This document shows positions 36,214-48,180 of a DNA stretch of 64,000 bases, in pieces. The stretch comes from Sipunculus nudus (lineage: Eukaryota > Annelida > Sipuncula > Golfingiida > Sipunculidae). The notes beneath the pieces are model-generated. The model was not told where the DNA came from and did no database searches. It saw nothing but the letters and a program-made list of their open reading frames with translations. The stretch is from NCBI GenBank assembly GCA_026874595.1, contig CM049311.1:4625676-4689675 (forward strand). The letters are read 5' to 3'. A program made the translations under genes and the position numbers. Every line of letters starts with the position of its first letter. Position 1 is the stretch's first letter.

Positions 36214-37300
36214 CGGGATGCGCTTATTTCCACTCCCCCGGGGAGTGGAAAAAAAGATGCTCATTTCCACTCCCTCCTGGTGCTATCACTCCCAATGTTA
36301 GATAGAACAGTTAAGTGTTTATAAGAACAGAAATTCATTTACAACTAATCTATTGGAAAACTTAATTGAATGTAATATAGTATGAATGTTATTAGACCTA
36401 CCTTTGAGATGCACATCTACCGGTATAGTGACAATACTCAATAGTCTTGTATTTTATAGCATCCAATAAATTGCTTTTATAGTTTGTCTTCTTCTAATCT
36501 AGATCTGGTAATTTTTACCTATTCTGACACCAAAGTAACATCATGCAAAGTGTTCAAGACGAAATAAGTGGTATGCAAAATTACTGAAGCAAAAACCTTC
36601 CAGGGTAGCTGGTGCCAGTCCAGTTTTACTGCCTGGACTTTACCTGCATGGTATTCTGAGCCAAGAGCTTATTGCATTAGTCTGAGCTTATGGACACAAT
36701 ACCCATGATACCAAGGCTCACTGATGAGGTGCCAACCCTGTACTGATGACTTGACCAGAAGACAAGTGTTGTTTAAATTTTCCCAACCCTTCTTGTGCTA
36801 CTTAAAGTTACTTGTCATGTTCATCAAATAAATTTTCAAAATAATTAACCAACTAGTTAAACTAATTTTCTGCAAACAATTATTAATTCACATGTAAACG
36901 TGTTTGCAAATATGAATTCAATTTTATTGTCAGGTGTTACTCTGCAAATCATAAATGTTTTTAAACTTCAAATATATGTTTAACACATTAAAATGTAATG
37001 CATTTCAATACAAAAACTAATAAACTTAATTGTTTAAGAAACCTATTTGTGTAACTGTCCATAATGCTCCTATAGAGGTACATGAAAGAGGGTTTTGACA
37101 AAAAGGCAATAATTTAGACTTACATCATAATTGGAAAAAACAACAAATTCTGGTCACCTTAACTGCCTAAAAACCTAGACTTTACCAGCCTTTATCATAA
37201 GAGGGAGTGGAAATAAGCATCCCTTATTTCCACTCCCCCTAGGGGAGTGAAAATAAGCATACCTTATTTCCACTTCCGGGGAATGGAAATAAGACTTGCC
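36214..37300. mobile_element. Fold-back-like DNA element inserted in the Gypsy relic
   Basis: 1087 bp flanked by TCAAGTA on both sides (36207-36213, 37301-37307), a likely 7-bp target duplication. The left end carries CTTATTTCCACTCCCCCGGG plus its complement (to 36252), then CTCATTTCCACTCCCTC. The right end carries GAGGGAGTGGAAATAAG, then two more palindromes (37223-37256, 37263-37293). No coding frame inside. Gypsy-like coding resumes on the right. Confidence 0.75.
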
Positions 37301-37545
37301 TCAAGTATATTGTCCCCTCTTCCTATGATTCCGGTAATCCCACTAGAACCAGTAGACAGATAATGAAGCACCTAAGCATCCAAATGATAACTCGTCTTTA
37401 AATGATAATTTGACTTATCCACCTGATAAAACTAGTCAAGAATCCTCGAAAAAACACCTCGTAATGACCAGGATAATTTTATATCCTGGCGTCCTCCTGT
37501 TTACTTCAGGTCCGGTTACTATGAGGTAGGACACACGAACTGGAA
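37301..37545 (+). mobile_element. Ty3/Gypsy relic, right part (polyprotein tail)
   Basis: The plus-strand frame resumes after the fold-back element and reads a Ser/Pro-rich tail (LTYPPDKTSQESSKKT) then ISWRPPVYFRSGYYEV, similar to the R-R-P-P-x-x-Y/W ending of many Gypsy polyproteins. It is cut off at about 37545 by an ATATTCG-type repeat block. No right LTR was seen. Confidence 0.6.
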
Positions 37546-37555
37546 AAATAACCTA

Positions 37556-37850
37556 TTTGATATTCACATGATATGAGTGAAATTCGCATGTGAATATCAA
37601 ATGTAGAATATCCCTTATTTGGGTGATATTCGATATTTGCATGCTATGATTGATATTTTATGCTAGCATGTAAATAACAAATATTGAATATCCCTGATTT
37701 GAGTGATATTTATTATTCACATGATATAAGTGATATGATATCAATATCAATCATATCATGCAAATATCGAATATTAAATATCATTGATTTGAGTGATATT
37801 CTATATTCACATATGTGTGATCGAATATCCATGGGGATTTTCGATATGTA
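37556..37850 (+). repeat. Second block of ATATTCGATATTC-type repeats
   Basis: Same unit as at 7820-10330 (AATATCCCTGATTTGAGTGA, GATATTCGATATTTGCATG, TGATATTTTATGCTAGCATG), about four units. Forward orientation. Confidence 0.85.
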
Positions 37851-40800
37851 CAGAAGGAGATCACACAAAAAAAAATGGCAGATGTCACCACCAGTCTTGA
37901 GTACAAGATAGAGGAGGCCAAGATTCAAGGTAATGCACAGTTTTAGGCCGATAAAGCACACCACTCTTGAGAAAAGAGCATTAATTCATTCTACAAACAA
38001 GGCCTAAAGGCCTTATGCGAACCTGTGCATTGGGAAATACACCAGGTATAATGCTTCAATGCTTGACCATTACTGGATCATGTATATGAACAATGCAAGT
38101 ACTAAACATTTTGAATAAGAAACAATTACAAAAATATCACTGCTAAAAATCTGGCATGGGTGCACATAACACAAAAATGATTGTATCTGGCACCACCAGT
38201 CTTGTATACAACGAAACTATCAGAGATATATACATATGCCAATTTTCAGACTGATATATAAAACCCCTCCTGAAAAATACGCAGGGACACACACTGTGCA
38301 AAAATTATTGTAGGTGGCACCACAAGACTGAAAATACGCAGGGACACACACTGCGCAAAAATTATTGTAGGTGGCACCACCAGTCTTGTATCTGAGAAAG
38401 CTATCAAAGACACATAGGTCAAAATATCAGGCCAATACATCAAACTTACCTTGATTCTGATGCATGGGGATGACCAGGCTTAGGTGAGAAAGGCAGCTGC
38501 CCCAAGTGAACTATGACAAATTTGCTGGCTCAGGCTAATGCACTGAGTTAACTCAAGACCAGAACCTGGCAAGACTGAGTGAACTTTTGACCTGTACCTG
38601 GATGCACTGAGTGAACTCTTGACCTGTTGCCTAATCTGATACAGTTGGCAGGCTGCCAAAGCTATAAATAGATCCAGACTGACCTCTGGCCAGTTGAAAA
38701 TCTGAAATAGTAGCCACAACATTGCATAAGCTTAAAGATTGGCTCTACATGCAGCCCTGAGGGGCATGACACCCATGAGGTGATCACACGGTGCCCATGA
38801 CGTGTTCACATGTCACCCTTGAGGGGATCACATGCCTTGTGCTTGGCTGCACTGATTAAACTCTTGACCTATATCTGGCTGCACTGAATGAACCCTTGAT
38901 CTGTTGCCAAAATTGAAACATTTGACAGTTTCTCAACCTATTTAAAGATACAGACACAATCTTGGCCTGTTGGTAAATCTGTTTACAAATGCTAAAAGAC
39001 TTGGGGTAAAATGATATGGGCACTGATGACCCCCGTACAAAAAAGGCCAATGCAGGTGGCGCCACCAATACCTCAATTTTAGATATGACTCATGTGACCA
39101 ACTTTGGCATAAAATTTGGTGATGATAGCTCTAGCCGTTTCTGAGATTGTAATTTAAGTATGCTCTTTTGGACAGATGACTTAATTCAACTTCCTGTAAC
39201 TCGGCTAAAAATCACCGAACTTAAACCATTCGAACAAACTTGAGAGAGATTGTTCCAGGCATCATTTCTGTGAAATACTGGACAATTTGGCTGAACAGTT
39301 TTGGAGAAGAAGATTTTTAAAGCTTTTTTAGCTTTCTCCCTATAATATCTAAGACAAGACCTACAGGCCTAATCACGTGCCTTGTGCTTGGCTGCACTGA
39401 TTGAACTCTTGACCTATATCTGGCTGCACTGAATGAACCCTTGATCTGTTGCCAACATTGAAACAGTTGACAGTTTCTCAACCTATTTAAAGATACAGAC
39501 ACAATCTTGGCCTGGTGGTAAATCTGTTTACTAATACTAAAAAACTTTTTTTTCAAGCTGACATATTCATAAACTTTTTATTAAAATATCTAGAATAATA
39601 AACGATGCAGTTCTTTCATTGTTAAAGGTCCAATAAATCTGCCAAAAATCATTCAAGTAAACTTGAACAAAGGCCACCTTATAATAATTTTTATGCCATG
39701 TTACAGAAGTTACAACTGAAACAATAGAATTGTATAAGAACAGTTTTGCAGTCCTCAATTTAAAATAGACATAAAAATGGCCATAAGTACCACTTAAGCT
39801 TTTCTGATATGACTGAAATAACCATGTCCTGGGATAATTCTTTTGAAAAAATTGAACGATTCAACTTGACAGTTTCAACATTAACATTTTAAGCTGAAGG
39901 AGGTTATAATTATGAGGTTTTTGTCCATAAAAACAGGTCAATGTAGGTGGCACTACAAAATCTGCAACTTCAAATATGAGTCATGTGACCAACATTTGCA
40001 CAATACTTGGTAATGCTAGCTTCTGTCATTTCTGAGATTACGGTGGCAGTATGCTTACTTGGCCAAATAACTGTTCAAATTCGTGTAACTCCACTAAAAT
40101 TCATCAAATGCAAACCATTTGAACAAACTTGAGAGGGCTTGCCCCTGGGATCATTTCTGAAAAACATTGAACAATTTGTCTGGACCGTTAACAAAAAGAA
40201 GACTTTTAAACGTTTAACAGCTTTTCCCTGTAAAATCTAAGTAAATGCAGATAGCAAAAAAATAAGCTGAATCCCACAACATTTGATGTGTGACTGTTGC
40301 ATAAATGTGCAAATGTTGGTTGCATAAAATCTGAGGATGGTAGCTCTTGCTATTCCTTAGAAATCATGGGTTAATGTACAGATGACCAATGACCCCCGTA
40401 CAAAAAAGGCCAATGCAGGTGGCGCCACCTATACCTCGATTTCAGATGTGACATATGTGACAACATGGCATAAAATTTGGTGATGATAGCTCCAGCCATT
40501 TCTGAGATTTTAATTTTAGTATGCTTTTTTGACAGATGACTATGTTCAACTTCCTGTAACTCGGCCAAAAATCTCCGAACTGGAACCATTCGAATAAAAT
40601 GAAAAAAGACTGTTCCAGGGATCATTTCTGTGAAAAATTGGACAATCTGGCTTAACAGTTCATAGAAGAAGATTTTTAAAGGTTTTTTCCCTATAAAATG
40701 CAGACACCCAAAAAATAAGGTAATAAAATGAAGTTTGACATGTAACTGATTCTTACATGCAATTTGGACCTGCTAGCTCTGACGGTTTCTGAGATAGCAT

Positions 40801-43303
40801 GGGTTAACATACGGATGACGGTGGACGGCTGATGGACGACGCTGCGCCATCGCATAAGCTCACAAGTTCGCTAAAAATGCAGTTAGCCAAAAAATGAGCA
40901 AAATCAGATAGAGTTTTTTAGATGACTAATTTTTTGCATTAAATTCCCTGATGCTAACTCTTGCCTTTTCAAGATAGTATGGGTTAACATACAGACGACA
41001 GAGGCTAGACGACGGACGACGCCACACTATCCCTAAGCTCACATGTTCGCTAAAAAAGAGAAGGCAGGTGTCGCCACCTGTCTGATTTATGAGAAAATTT
41101 TCCAAGGTGGATGGACATGCCATATTTCAGACCAATACCTTGAGCCACTCGGGAGCTTTGGGCAATTTTCACCCAAATTACATGTACAGATGCATTCCAT
41201 GGCAAAAAAATGCAGATGGCACCACCAGTTTTAAATACAAGATGGAGGAGTCCAAGATCTATTGATATGCACAATTTCAGGCCAATAGGGCAGATCACTC
41301 TTAATTGATTCTACAAAAACAGGAAGGTAGGTGGTGCCACCTGTCTGGTTTATGAGAAAACTTTCCAGTGAATCACTCTTGAGAAATGTGGATTTTCAAT
41401 ATTCAACTAGTACAAATGTAGAGATGGACATAACACAAAAAAATGGCAGATGTCACCACCAGTCTTGAGTACAAGATCGAGGAGGCCAAGATTCAAGGAC
41501 ATGCACAGTTTAAGGCCGATAAAGCACACCAATCCTGAGAAAAGAGCATTAATTTATTCTACAAAAAATGAGAAGGCAGGTGGCGCCACCTATCTGGTTT
41601 ATGAGAAAACTTTCCAAGATGGACGAACATGCCAAATTTCAGATCAATGCTTGAACCACTCCAGAGATATAAACAATTTTCACCGAAAGCAAATGTATGG
41701 ATGGACGCCACAAAATAACAATTGCAGATAGTGCCACCAGTCTTGAATACAAAATGAAGGTATCCAAGATCAATGGACAAGCACAATTTCAGACCAATCC
41801 GTCCATTTGATTTGGACTTATAATGCTCACAGTACTGTCAAGTGGTTATGATGGGGTATTTAAAGGCGCGAAAACAGGAAAAGGACAAAAGATGGCGCCA
41901 CCTGTCTTCCGCAGAAGACAATGCTATCTAAGATCTTTGGTCAATTTGATTTTTAGACCAATCCATGCATCCCTTATTGAGATATTTATGATTTTGCAAG
42001 TTTTCACCATATATTGCAATTTTCAAGGTCACGGCCACTCATAGGAAAGGTCATGACCCCATTTTAAATACACATAATTCCATAACCCTTGTCTATGTAT
42101 ATGCATAATATGAAAGAAATCTGTCCATTAGTTTTTTACTTATAATGCTCACAGAACTGTTAGGTGGCAATGATGGGGGTATTATCATTACAAAAACAAG
42201 AAAAGAATAACAAGTTTCGCCACCGGTTTCTGGTACATGACAACAATATCCAAGATCTTCTGTCAAATTGATTTTTGGATCAATCCATGCAAGATTTCTT
42301 GAGATATTTAAGAATTTGTGTGATTTTCCCCCAAAATGGATCTATTTAAGGTCAAGGTCACTCTCCTAGTAAAAAATCATGACCCCATTTTATATAGCCT
42401 TCGTCCACTCACTCATATCTATGCACATGCCAAGTTTGGTAAAGATCAGTAAAATAAATTTTTAGTTATCACATCCAAATGAAATCTCTGCGACGGCGGC
42501 AGTGGCGCAACTGTGTTTATACCATAGATAACCGACTTTGTCTGGGGATACAAATACACAAACATCACTGCTGAAATTTTGGCATTAGTGTACACAACAC
42601 AAAAATGATCTCTTGTATACATCCTGTATACAATGAAGCTATCAGCGATATATGCATATGCCTAATTTCAGACGATATATCAAACCCCTCCTGAGAAATA
42701 AGCAGGCACATACACTGTGCAAAAGTTATTGTAAATGGTGCCACCAGTCTTGTATACGACAAAGCTATCCAATATGTATAAATATGCCTAATTTCAGGCT
42801 GATACATTATATTCCTCTGAAGAAATAAGCAGGGCCTTACACTGAGCAAAAGTCATTGTAGGTGGAAACACCTGTCTTGTGAATGAGAAAGCCGTCAAAG
42901 TCACATAGACAGGTAAAAATGTCAGTCAAATACATAAAACTTCCCTCTAGTTTGATGCACTGAGCTGACCAGGCTAAGGTGAGAAAGGCAGTTGCCTCGA
43001 AAGAACTGTGACAAATTGCTGGCCCGAGCTACTGCACTGAATGCACTCTTGACTTGTACTTGGCTGCACTGAATGAACTTCTGACCTGTTGCATAATCTT
43101 ACACAGTTTGAAGTCTGCCAAAGCTATAAACAGATCCAAGATATTGAACTTTGGTGCCAAATATGATGCGGTGGGCAGTCTGCCAAACCTGTAAATAAAA
43201 TGCAGCTACTGCACTGAGTGAACTCTTGGCCTATACCTGGCTGCAGTGAGTGAACTTTTGACCTGTTGCCTATCTGATACAGTTGGCAGTCTGCCAAAGC
43301 TAA
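37851..43303. repeat. Mosaic of palindrome-bearing repeat units (types C-G)
   Basis: Several unit families share GGTGGCGCCACC or a one-base variant. Type C (about 320-340 bp; 39020-39360, 39935-40230, 40380-40690) has AAAATTTGGTGATGATAGCT and CAACTTCCTGTAACTCGGC. Type D (38160-38720, 42560-43300) has CACTGTGCAAAAATTATTG and CTGCACTGAGTGAACTC. Type E/F (37860-37990, 41050-41800) has CACCAGTCTTGAGTACAAGA. Type G (41850-42480) has two units of about 330 bp with TGACCCCATTTTA. Exact palindromes start at 39055, 40418 and 41579. Ends such as GCTCACATGTTCGCTAAAAA (41036) resemble mobile-element termini. No protein-coding gene is evident. Confidence 0.8.
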
Positions 43304-43474
43304 CAAGTGACCCATGGGTCATGACGCTCAGCTGACTGGGAAGAGATTTGCAAAAGAAAATTTTATCATCAGAATGGTAGTATATACCCATTCAACTGAA
43401 ACATCAAACAGATTAACCAACAGGCCAAGATTTAGTCTGTATTTATATATCTCAAAAATAGAGAAAAATGTGTA

Positions 43475-44645
43475 AACTTTTAAAACTAGATTACGGGTAA
43501 CCGACAAGTGACTACATGTATCTGCCAAAATTGGATAGTGAGGCATGGATTGAGTGGCAAGGGGAAATAGAGTGAGGTATGTTGCATATTAGCATGGATG
43601 TCTGCAGCCTAAATGTTTATGTAGGTTGTGCCACCTACCACAAATCCAGAAAGCTGTCCAAGTTGTATACACATGCAAAATTTTAGGCAGAAAAGTCAAA
43701 CCACTACATGTATATGAGCGATTTTTGCCTTTGGCAGACAAACACTGTGCAAAAATCTTTGCAGGTAACCCCTCCAGTTTTGTGTATGATAAAGACCTAT
43801 GTGAGATCTAAACACATGCACAATTTTGGCCCAATCGGTCAAATGGTTCCTGAGATATGAGCTTGGATGTGTCCAGCGTTAACTTGAATGTAGGTGGCGC
43901 CACCTGTCATAAATCAAGAAAGCTGTCCACGATGTATAAACCTGCAAAATTTTAGGCAGTTATGTTGAACCACTACAGAGAAATGAGTAATTTTAGGCCA
44001 CGGCAGACTAACAGACAGACGCTGTGCAAACATTGTTACAGGTGGCGCCACCATTTTTTGTGTATGTTACAGAGCTATCAAAGGGCTACATTAGTATAAA
44101 TTTTATTTCCTGATCGGTCAAACGGTTCCCGAGATATAAGCTTGGATGTCATCAGCGTGAAAGTGAACGTAGGTGGCGCCACCTTCATAAAATCAAGAAA
44201 GCTATCCTGGATGTATACACATGACGAATTTCAGGTGAATTAGTCAATTCACTGCAGAGATATGAGTGATTTTAACCAAAGGCAGATGAACAGATGGACA
44301 CTGTGCAAACATGGTTACAGGTGGCGCCACCATTTTTTGTGTATGTTATAAAGCAATCCAAGGGCTACATTTGTATCAATTTTATTTCCTGATCGGTCAA
44401 ACGGTTCCCGAGATATGAGGGTTTATGAGTGGAAACAGACCCACAAATGGACACTGGATAGAGAGGAAAGGTCAGAGGTCAATGCAAATTGGTTAGGCAC
44501 CAGTTCACATGTGACCCGATAATAGGTGTAAGTTTGGGAAAAATCGGTCCATTAGTCTCCGAGGAGCTCTCTGGAAACGAACGCCGCCGCGGCGGAGGAA
44601 CTCGGTCAAAAACATAGTATCCGCAAAACTTCGTTTTGGCGGATA
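43475..44645. mobile_element. Type B palindromic-repeat element, copy 1
   Basis: Starts AAAACTAGATTACGGGTA, ends AGTATCCGCAAAAC-TTC-GTTTTGGCGGATACAA, a 13-bp-stem terminal hairpin; the left ATGTATCTGCCAAAA is inverted relative to this end. Internal units carry GGTGGCGCCACC at 43893, 44041, 44172 and 44320, alternately 148 and 131 bp apart. Homologous to 52541-53975. It looks like a non-autonomous element with internal tandem repeats. Confidence 0.75.
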
Positions 44646-47330
44646 CAAAAATACAGGTGGCTCCATCAGTCTGCAGAAACTAATAAAAACACTTAATGGT
44701 CAATATCCATGCAAAAAATCATGGTGATCTCTGCATTAGTTGTTCAGATACTTCAGTTTTTGTATCAAATTGTCCATTATTCTGAGGGATACTTCGGAGT
44801 CCTATAGCTTGAAGGATATGGGTAACAGAGACCTAATTTCAAGTTTCCACAGGCACCTTTCATGGGCCTCCTTGCATGACAAGAATGAAGATTCTAGGTC
44901 CAGTTGTTGCGATTTGTACCCTGTTGACAGATAACCACATCTTTAAAGGTCTCAAAAAAAAGAAAAAAATTTGTAAAAATTTGAAAAAAAAATAGAGGTT
45001 GCACACCCAGTCTGCAGAAACTGATGGAACAGCTCATGATCAATATGTATGCCAAAAATCATGACCATCAGTGTTGTAGTTATTGAAATACTGCAGTTTT
45101 TGTATCAAATTTTCCATTATTCTGGGGGGGGGGGGTATTTTGGACCCATACAGCTTAAAGAATATGGGTAACAGAGACCTAATTTCAAGTTTCCATGGAG
45201 ACTTATCATGGGTCTCCCTGTGTGTCAAGAACGAAGATTCTAGGTCCAGTCGTTACGATTTGTACCCTGTTGACAGATAACTACATCCTTAAAGGTCTCA
45301 AAAATGGAGAAAACAATTCGTGAACAATGAAAAATACAGGTGGCGCCACCAGTCTGCACAAACTGATGAAACATCTCATCATCAATATGTATGTCGAAAA
45401 TCATGACCATCAGTGATGTAGTTAATGAGATATTGAAGTTTTTGTATGAAATTTTTGACTATTCTGGGGGGTAATTTTGGGCCCCATAGCTCGAAGGATA
45501 TGGGTAACAGAGACCTAATTTCTGGTTTCCATGGAGACTTTTCATAGGTCTCTCAGTGTGTCAAAAATGAAGATTCTAGGTCCAGTCGTTACGATTTGTG
45601 CCACGCTAACAGATGACAGCATCCTCAAAGGTCTCAAAAATAGAGGAAAAAATCGTAAAAAATCAAACAGTACAGGTGGCGCCACCAGTCTGCAGGAACT
45701 GATCGAACATCTCATGATCAATATGTATGCCAAAAATGAAGACCATCAGTGATGTAGTTATTGAGATATTGAAGTTTTTGTATGAAATTTTTTACTATTC
45801 TGGGGGGTACTTTGGGGCCCCATAGCTCAAAGGATATGGGTAACAGAGACCTAATTTCTGGTTTCCAAGGAGATTTTTCATGGACCTCTCAGTGTGTCAA
45901 GAATTAAGATTCTAAGTCCAGTCTTTATGATTTGTGCCTTGTTAACAGATGTTCACATATTTAAAGGTCTCAAAAATAGAGAAAAAAATTCGTAAAAAAT
46001 CGAAAAATACAGGTGGCGCCACCAGTCTGCAGGAAGTGATGTAACATCTCATGATCAATATGTATGTCAAAAATCATGACCATCAGTCAAGTAGTTAATG
46101 AGATATTGAAGTTTTTGTATGAAATTTTTGACTTTTCTGGGGGGGTACTTTGGGGCCCCATGGCTCGAAGGATATTGGTAACAGAGACCAAATTTCAGGT
46201 TTCCATGGAGACTTATCATGGGTCTCCCTGTGTGTCAAGAACGAAGATTCTAGGTCCAGTCGTTACGATTTGTACCCTGTTGACAGATAACTTCATCCTT
46301 AAAGGTCTCAAAAATGGAGAAAACAATTCGTGAACATTGAAAAATACAGGTGGCGCCACCAGTCTGCACAAACTGATGAAACATCTCATCATCAATATGT
46401 ATGTCGAAAATCATGACCATCAGAGATGTAGTTAATGAGATATTGAAGTTTTTGTATGAAATTTTTGACTATTCTGGGGGGTAATTTTGGGCCCCATAGC
46501 TCGAAGGATATGGGTAACAGAGACCTAATTTCTGGTTTCCATGGAGACTTTTCATAGGTCTCTCAGTGTGTCGAAAATGAAGATTCTAGGTCCAGTCGTT
46601 ACGATTTGTGCCACGCTAACAGATGACAGCATCCTCAAAGGTCTCAAAAATAGAGGAAAAAATCGTAAAAAATCAAACAGTACAGGTGGCGCCACCAGTC
46701 TGCAGGAACTGATTGAACATCTCATGATCAATATGTATGCCAAAAATGAAGACCATCAGTGATGTAGTTATTGAGATATTGAAGTTTTTGAATGAAATTT
46801 TTTATTATTCTGGGGGGTACTTTGGGGCCCCATAGCTCAAAGGATATGGGTAACAGAGACCTAATTTCTGGTTTCCAAGGAGATTTTTCATGGACCTCTC
46901 AGTGTGTCAAGAATTAAGATTCTAAGTCCAGTCTTTATGATTTGTGCCTTGTTAACAGATGTTCACATTTTTAAAGGTCTCAAAAATAGAGAAAAAAATT
47001 CGTAAAAAATCGAAAAATACAGGTGGCGCCACCAGTCTGCAGGAAGTGATGTAACATCTCATGATCAATATGTATGCCAAAAATCATGACCATCAGTCAA
47101 GTAGTTAATGAGATATTGAAGTTTTTGTATGAAATTTTTTACTTTTCTGGGGGGGTACTTTGGGGCCACATAGCTCGAAGGATATGGGTAACAGAGACCT
47201 AATTTCTGGTTTCCAAGGAGATTTTTTATGGACCTCTCAGAATCCCAAGTTACAAGGTTCTAGGTCCAGCGGTTACGATTTGTGCCTGGTTAACGGACGG
47301 ACAGACGGACAGACGGACGACGGACAAAGA
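44646..47330. repeat. Type A tandem array, about 336-bp units
   Basis: Eight units starting TACAGGTGGCGCCACCAGTC or variants. Exact palindromes at 45339, 45675, 46012, 46349, 46685 and 47022 (spacings 336, 337, 337, 336, 337). Each unit holds GATCAATATGTATGCC, GCCCCATAGCTCGAAGGATA and GATTCTAGGTCCAGTCGTTA. The last three-unit block (46349 on) is a near-identical 1010-bp-shifted copy of the preceding three. The 73-codon open frames at 45531 and 46541 give identical predicted peptides but are repeat translations. Confidence 0.9.
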
Positions 47331-47372
47331 GTGATCGCTATAGCTCAGATGACTTTCAGTCAGCTGAGCTAA
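47285..47372. repeat. GACGGACA run and terminal hairpin of Helitron-like element 1
   Basis: GACGGACAGACGGACAGACG, then TAGCTCAGATGACT TTC AGTCAGCTGAGCTA, a 14-bp stem with one mismatch, ending in CTAA. The same terminal signature occurs at 51235-51355 and 59110-59190. Confidence 0.9.
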
Positions 47373-48180
47373 AAACAGATCCAGACACAAACTTGGCCTG
47401 TTGGTAAATCTGTTTACACATACTAAAAAGACTTTGGCTAAAATGCTTTTTTTAGCTGATGCATATATGATTTTTTATAAAAATGTTTATAAAAAAGGTG
47501 ATTTGGTCTTTAATTTTAAAGGTCTAATAATTTACCCAAAAATCATTTAAGTAAATTTGAACGAAAAAATAACTAAAAATAACTTTTGTGCAGTGTAACA
47601 TAAATTGAAACAACAGTTTTGCAGAAGGAGACTATTGAAGCCCTCAATTTGAATTACGCTTACTAATGGCCTCAAGACAAACTTATGCTTTCTATGACTC
47701 TACCAAAAATCAATGAACCCAACCTATTCTTATACAATAAAAAAACCTATCCTAGAATATTCTTGTGAAAAAGTAAACCATGCAGTTTGACAGTTTCATC
47801 ATTAAACATTTTAAAGCAGATAGTGGTTAAAATTACAAGGTTTCTGGCCATAAAACAGGTCAATATAGGTGGCACCACAAAAACTGAATTTCCAAACATG
47901 AGTCATATGACCAACATTTGCACAAAATTAAGTGATCCTAGCTCCTATTGTTTCTGAGATTGTAATTTTAGTATGCTTTTTTGGACAGATGACCAAGTTC
48001 AACATCCTGCAAATCGGCCAAAAAGAACCAAACTTGAACCATACGAACAAATTTGAGATTGTTCCAGGACATTTCTGTGATATATTGGACAATTTGGCTG
48101 AACAGTTTCGGAGAAGATTTTTTAAGGTTTTTTTTTAGCCTTTTCCCTATGAAATCTAATAAATTGCAGTAAGTAAAAAA
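47373..48180. repeat. Type D/C repeat units between Helitron-like elements
   Basis: Continuation of the interrupted type D unit (ACAGATCCAGACACAAACTT at 47375 matches 38945 and 39495), then a type C unit (47850-48160) with GGTGGCACCACAAAAACTG and TTTGGACAGATGACCAAGTT. No gene. Confidence 0.8.

Larger units (their letters stand above)
43304..47372. mobile_element. Helitron-like element 1 (composite, 4.07 kb)
   Basis: The left end CAAGTGACCCATGGGTCATG then ACGCTCAGCTGA, and the right end TAGCTCAG...CTGAGCTAA (a nearly perfect 14-bp hairpin around TTC), match the ends of two other copies (48181, 54921). It interrupts a type D unit: flanks GCCAAAGCTA and ACAGATCCAGAC are contiguous as GCCAAAGCTATAAACAGATC at 43122-43141. 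No target duplication is visible. Inside are a type B element (43475-44645) and eight type A units. No Rep/helicase frame, so non-autonomous. Confidence 0.75.

Noticed and set aside
37684-37911. Repeated peptide SNIPDLSDI in frames at 7.7-10 kb and 37.7 kb.
   Set aside because: Derived from the ATATTCG repeat unit, appearing on whichever strand matches repeat orientation.
45531-46762. Identical 73-codon frames at 45531 and 46541, and similar ones nearby, suggesting a small gene family.
   Set aside because: They lie in near-identical tandem units; no protein motif, no codon bias, and units elsewhere are broken in this frame.
44646-47372. CRISPR-like array of regular palindromic repeats.
   Set aside because: Units are about 336 bp without short unique spacers, and the DNA is eukaryotic with mobile-element ends.
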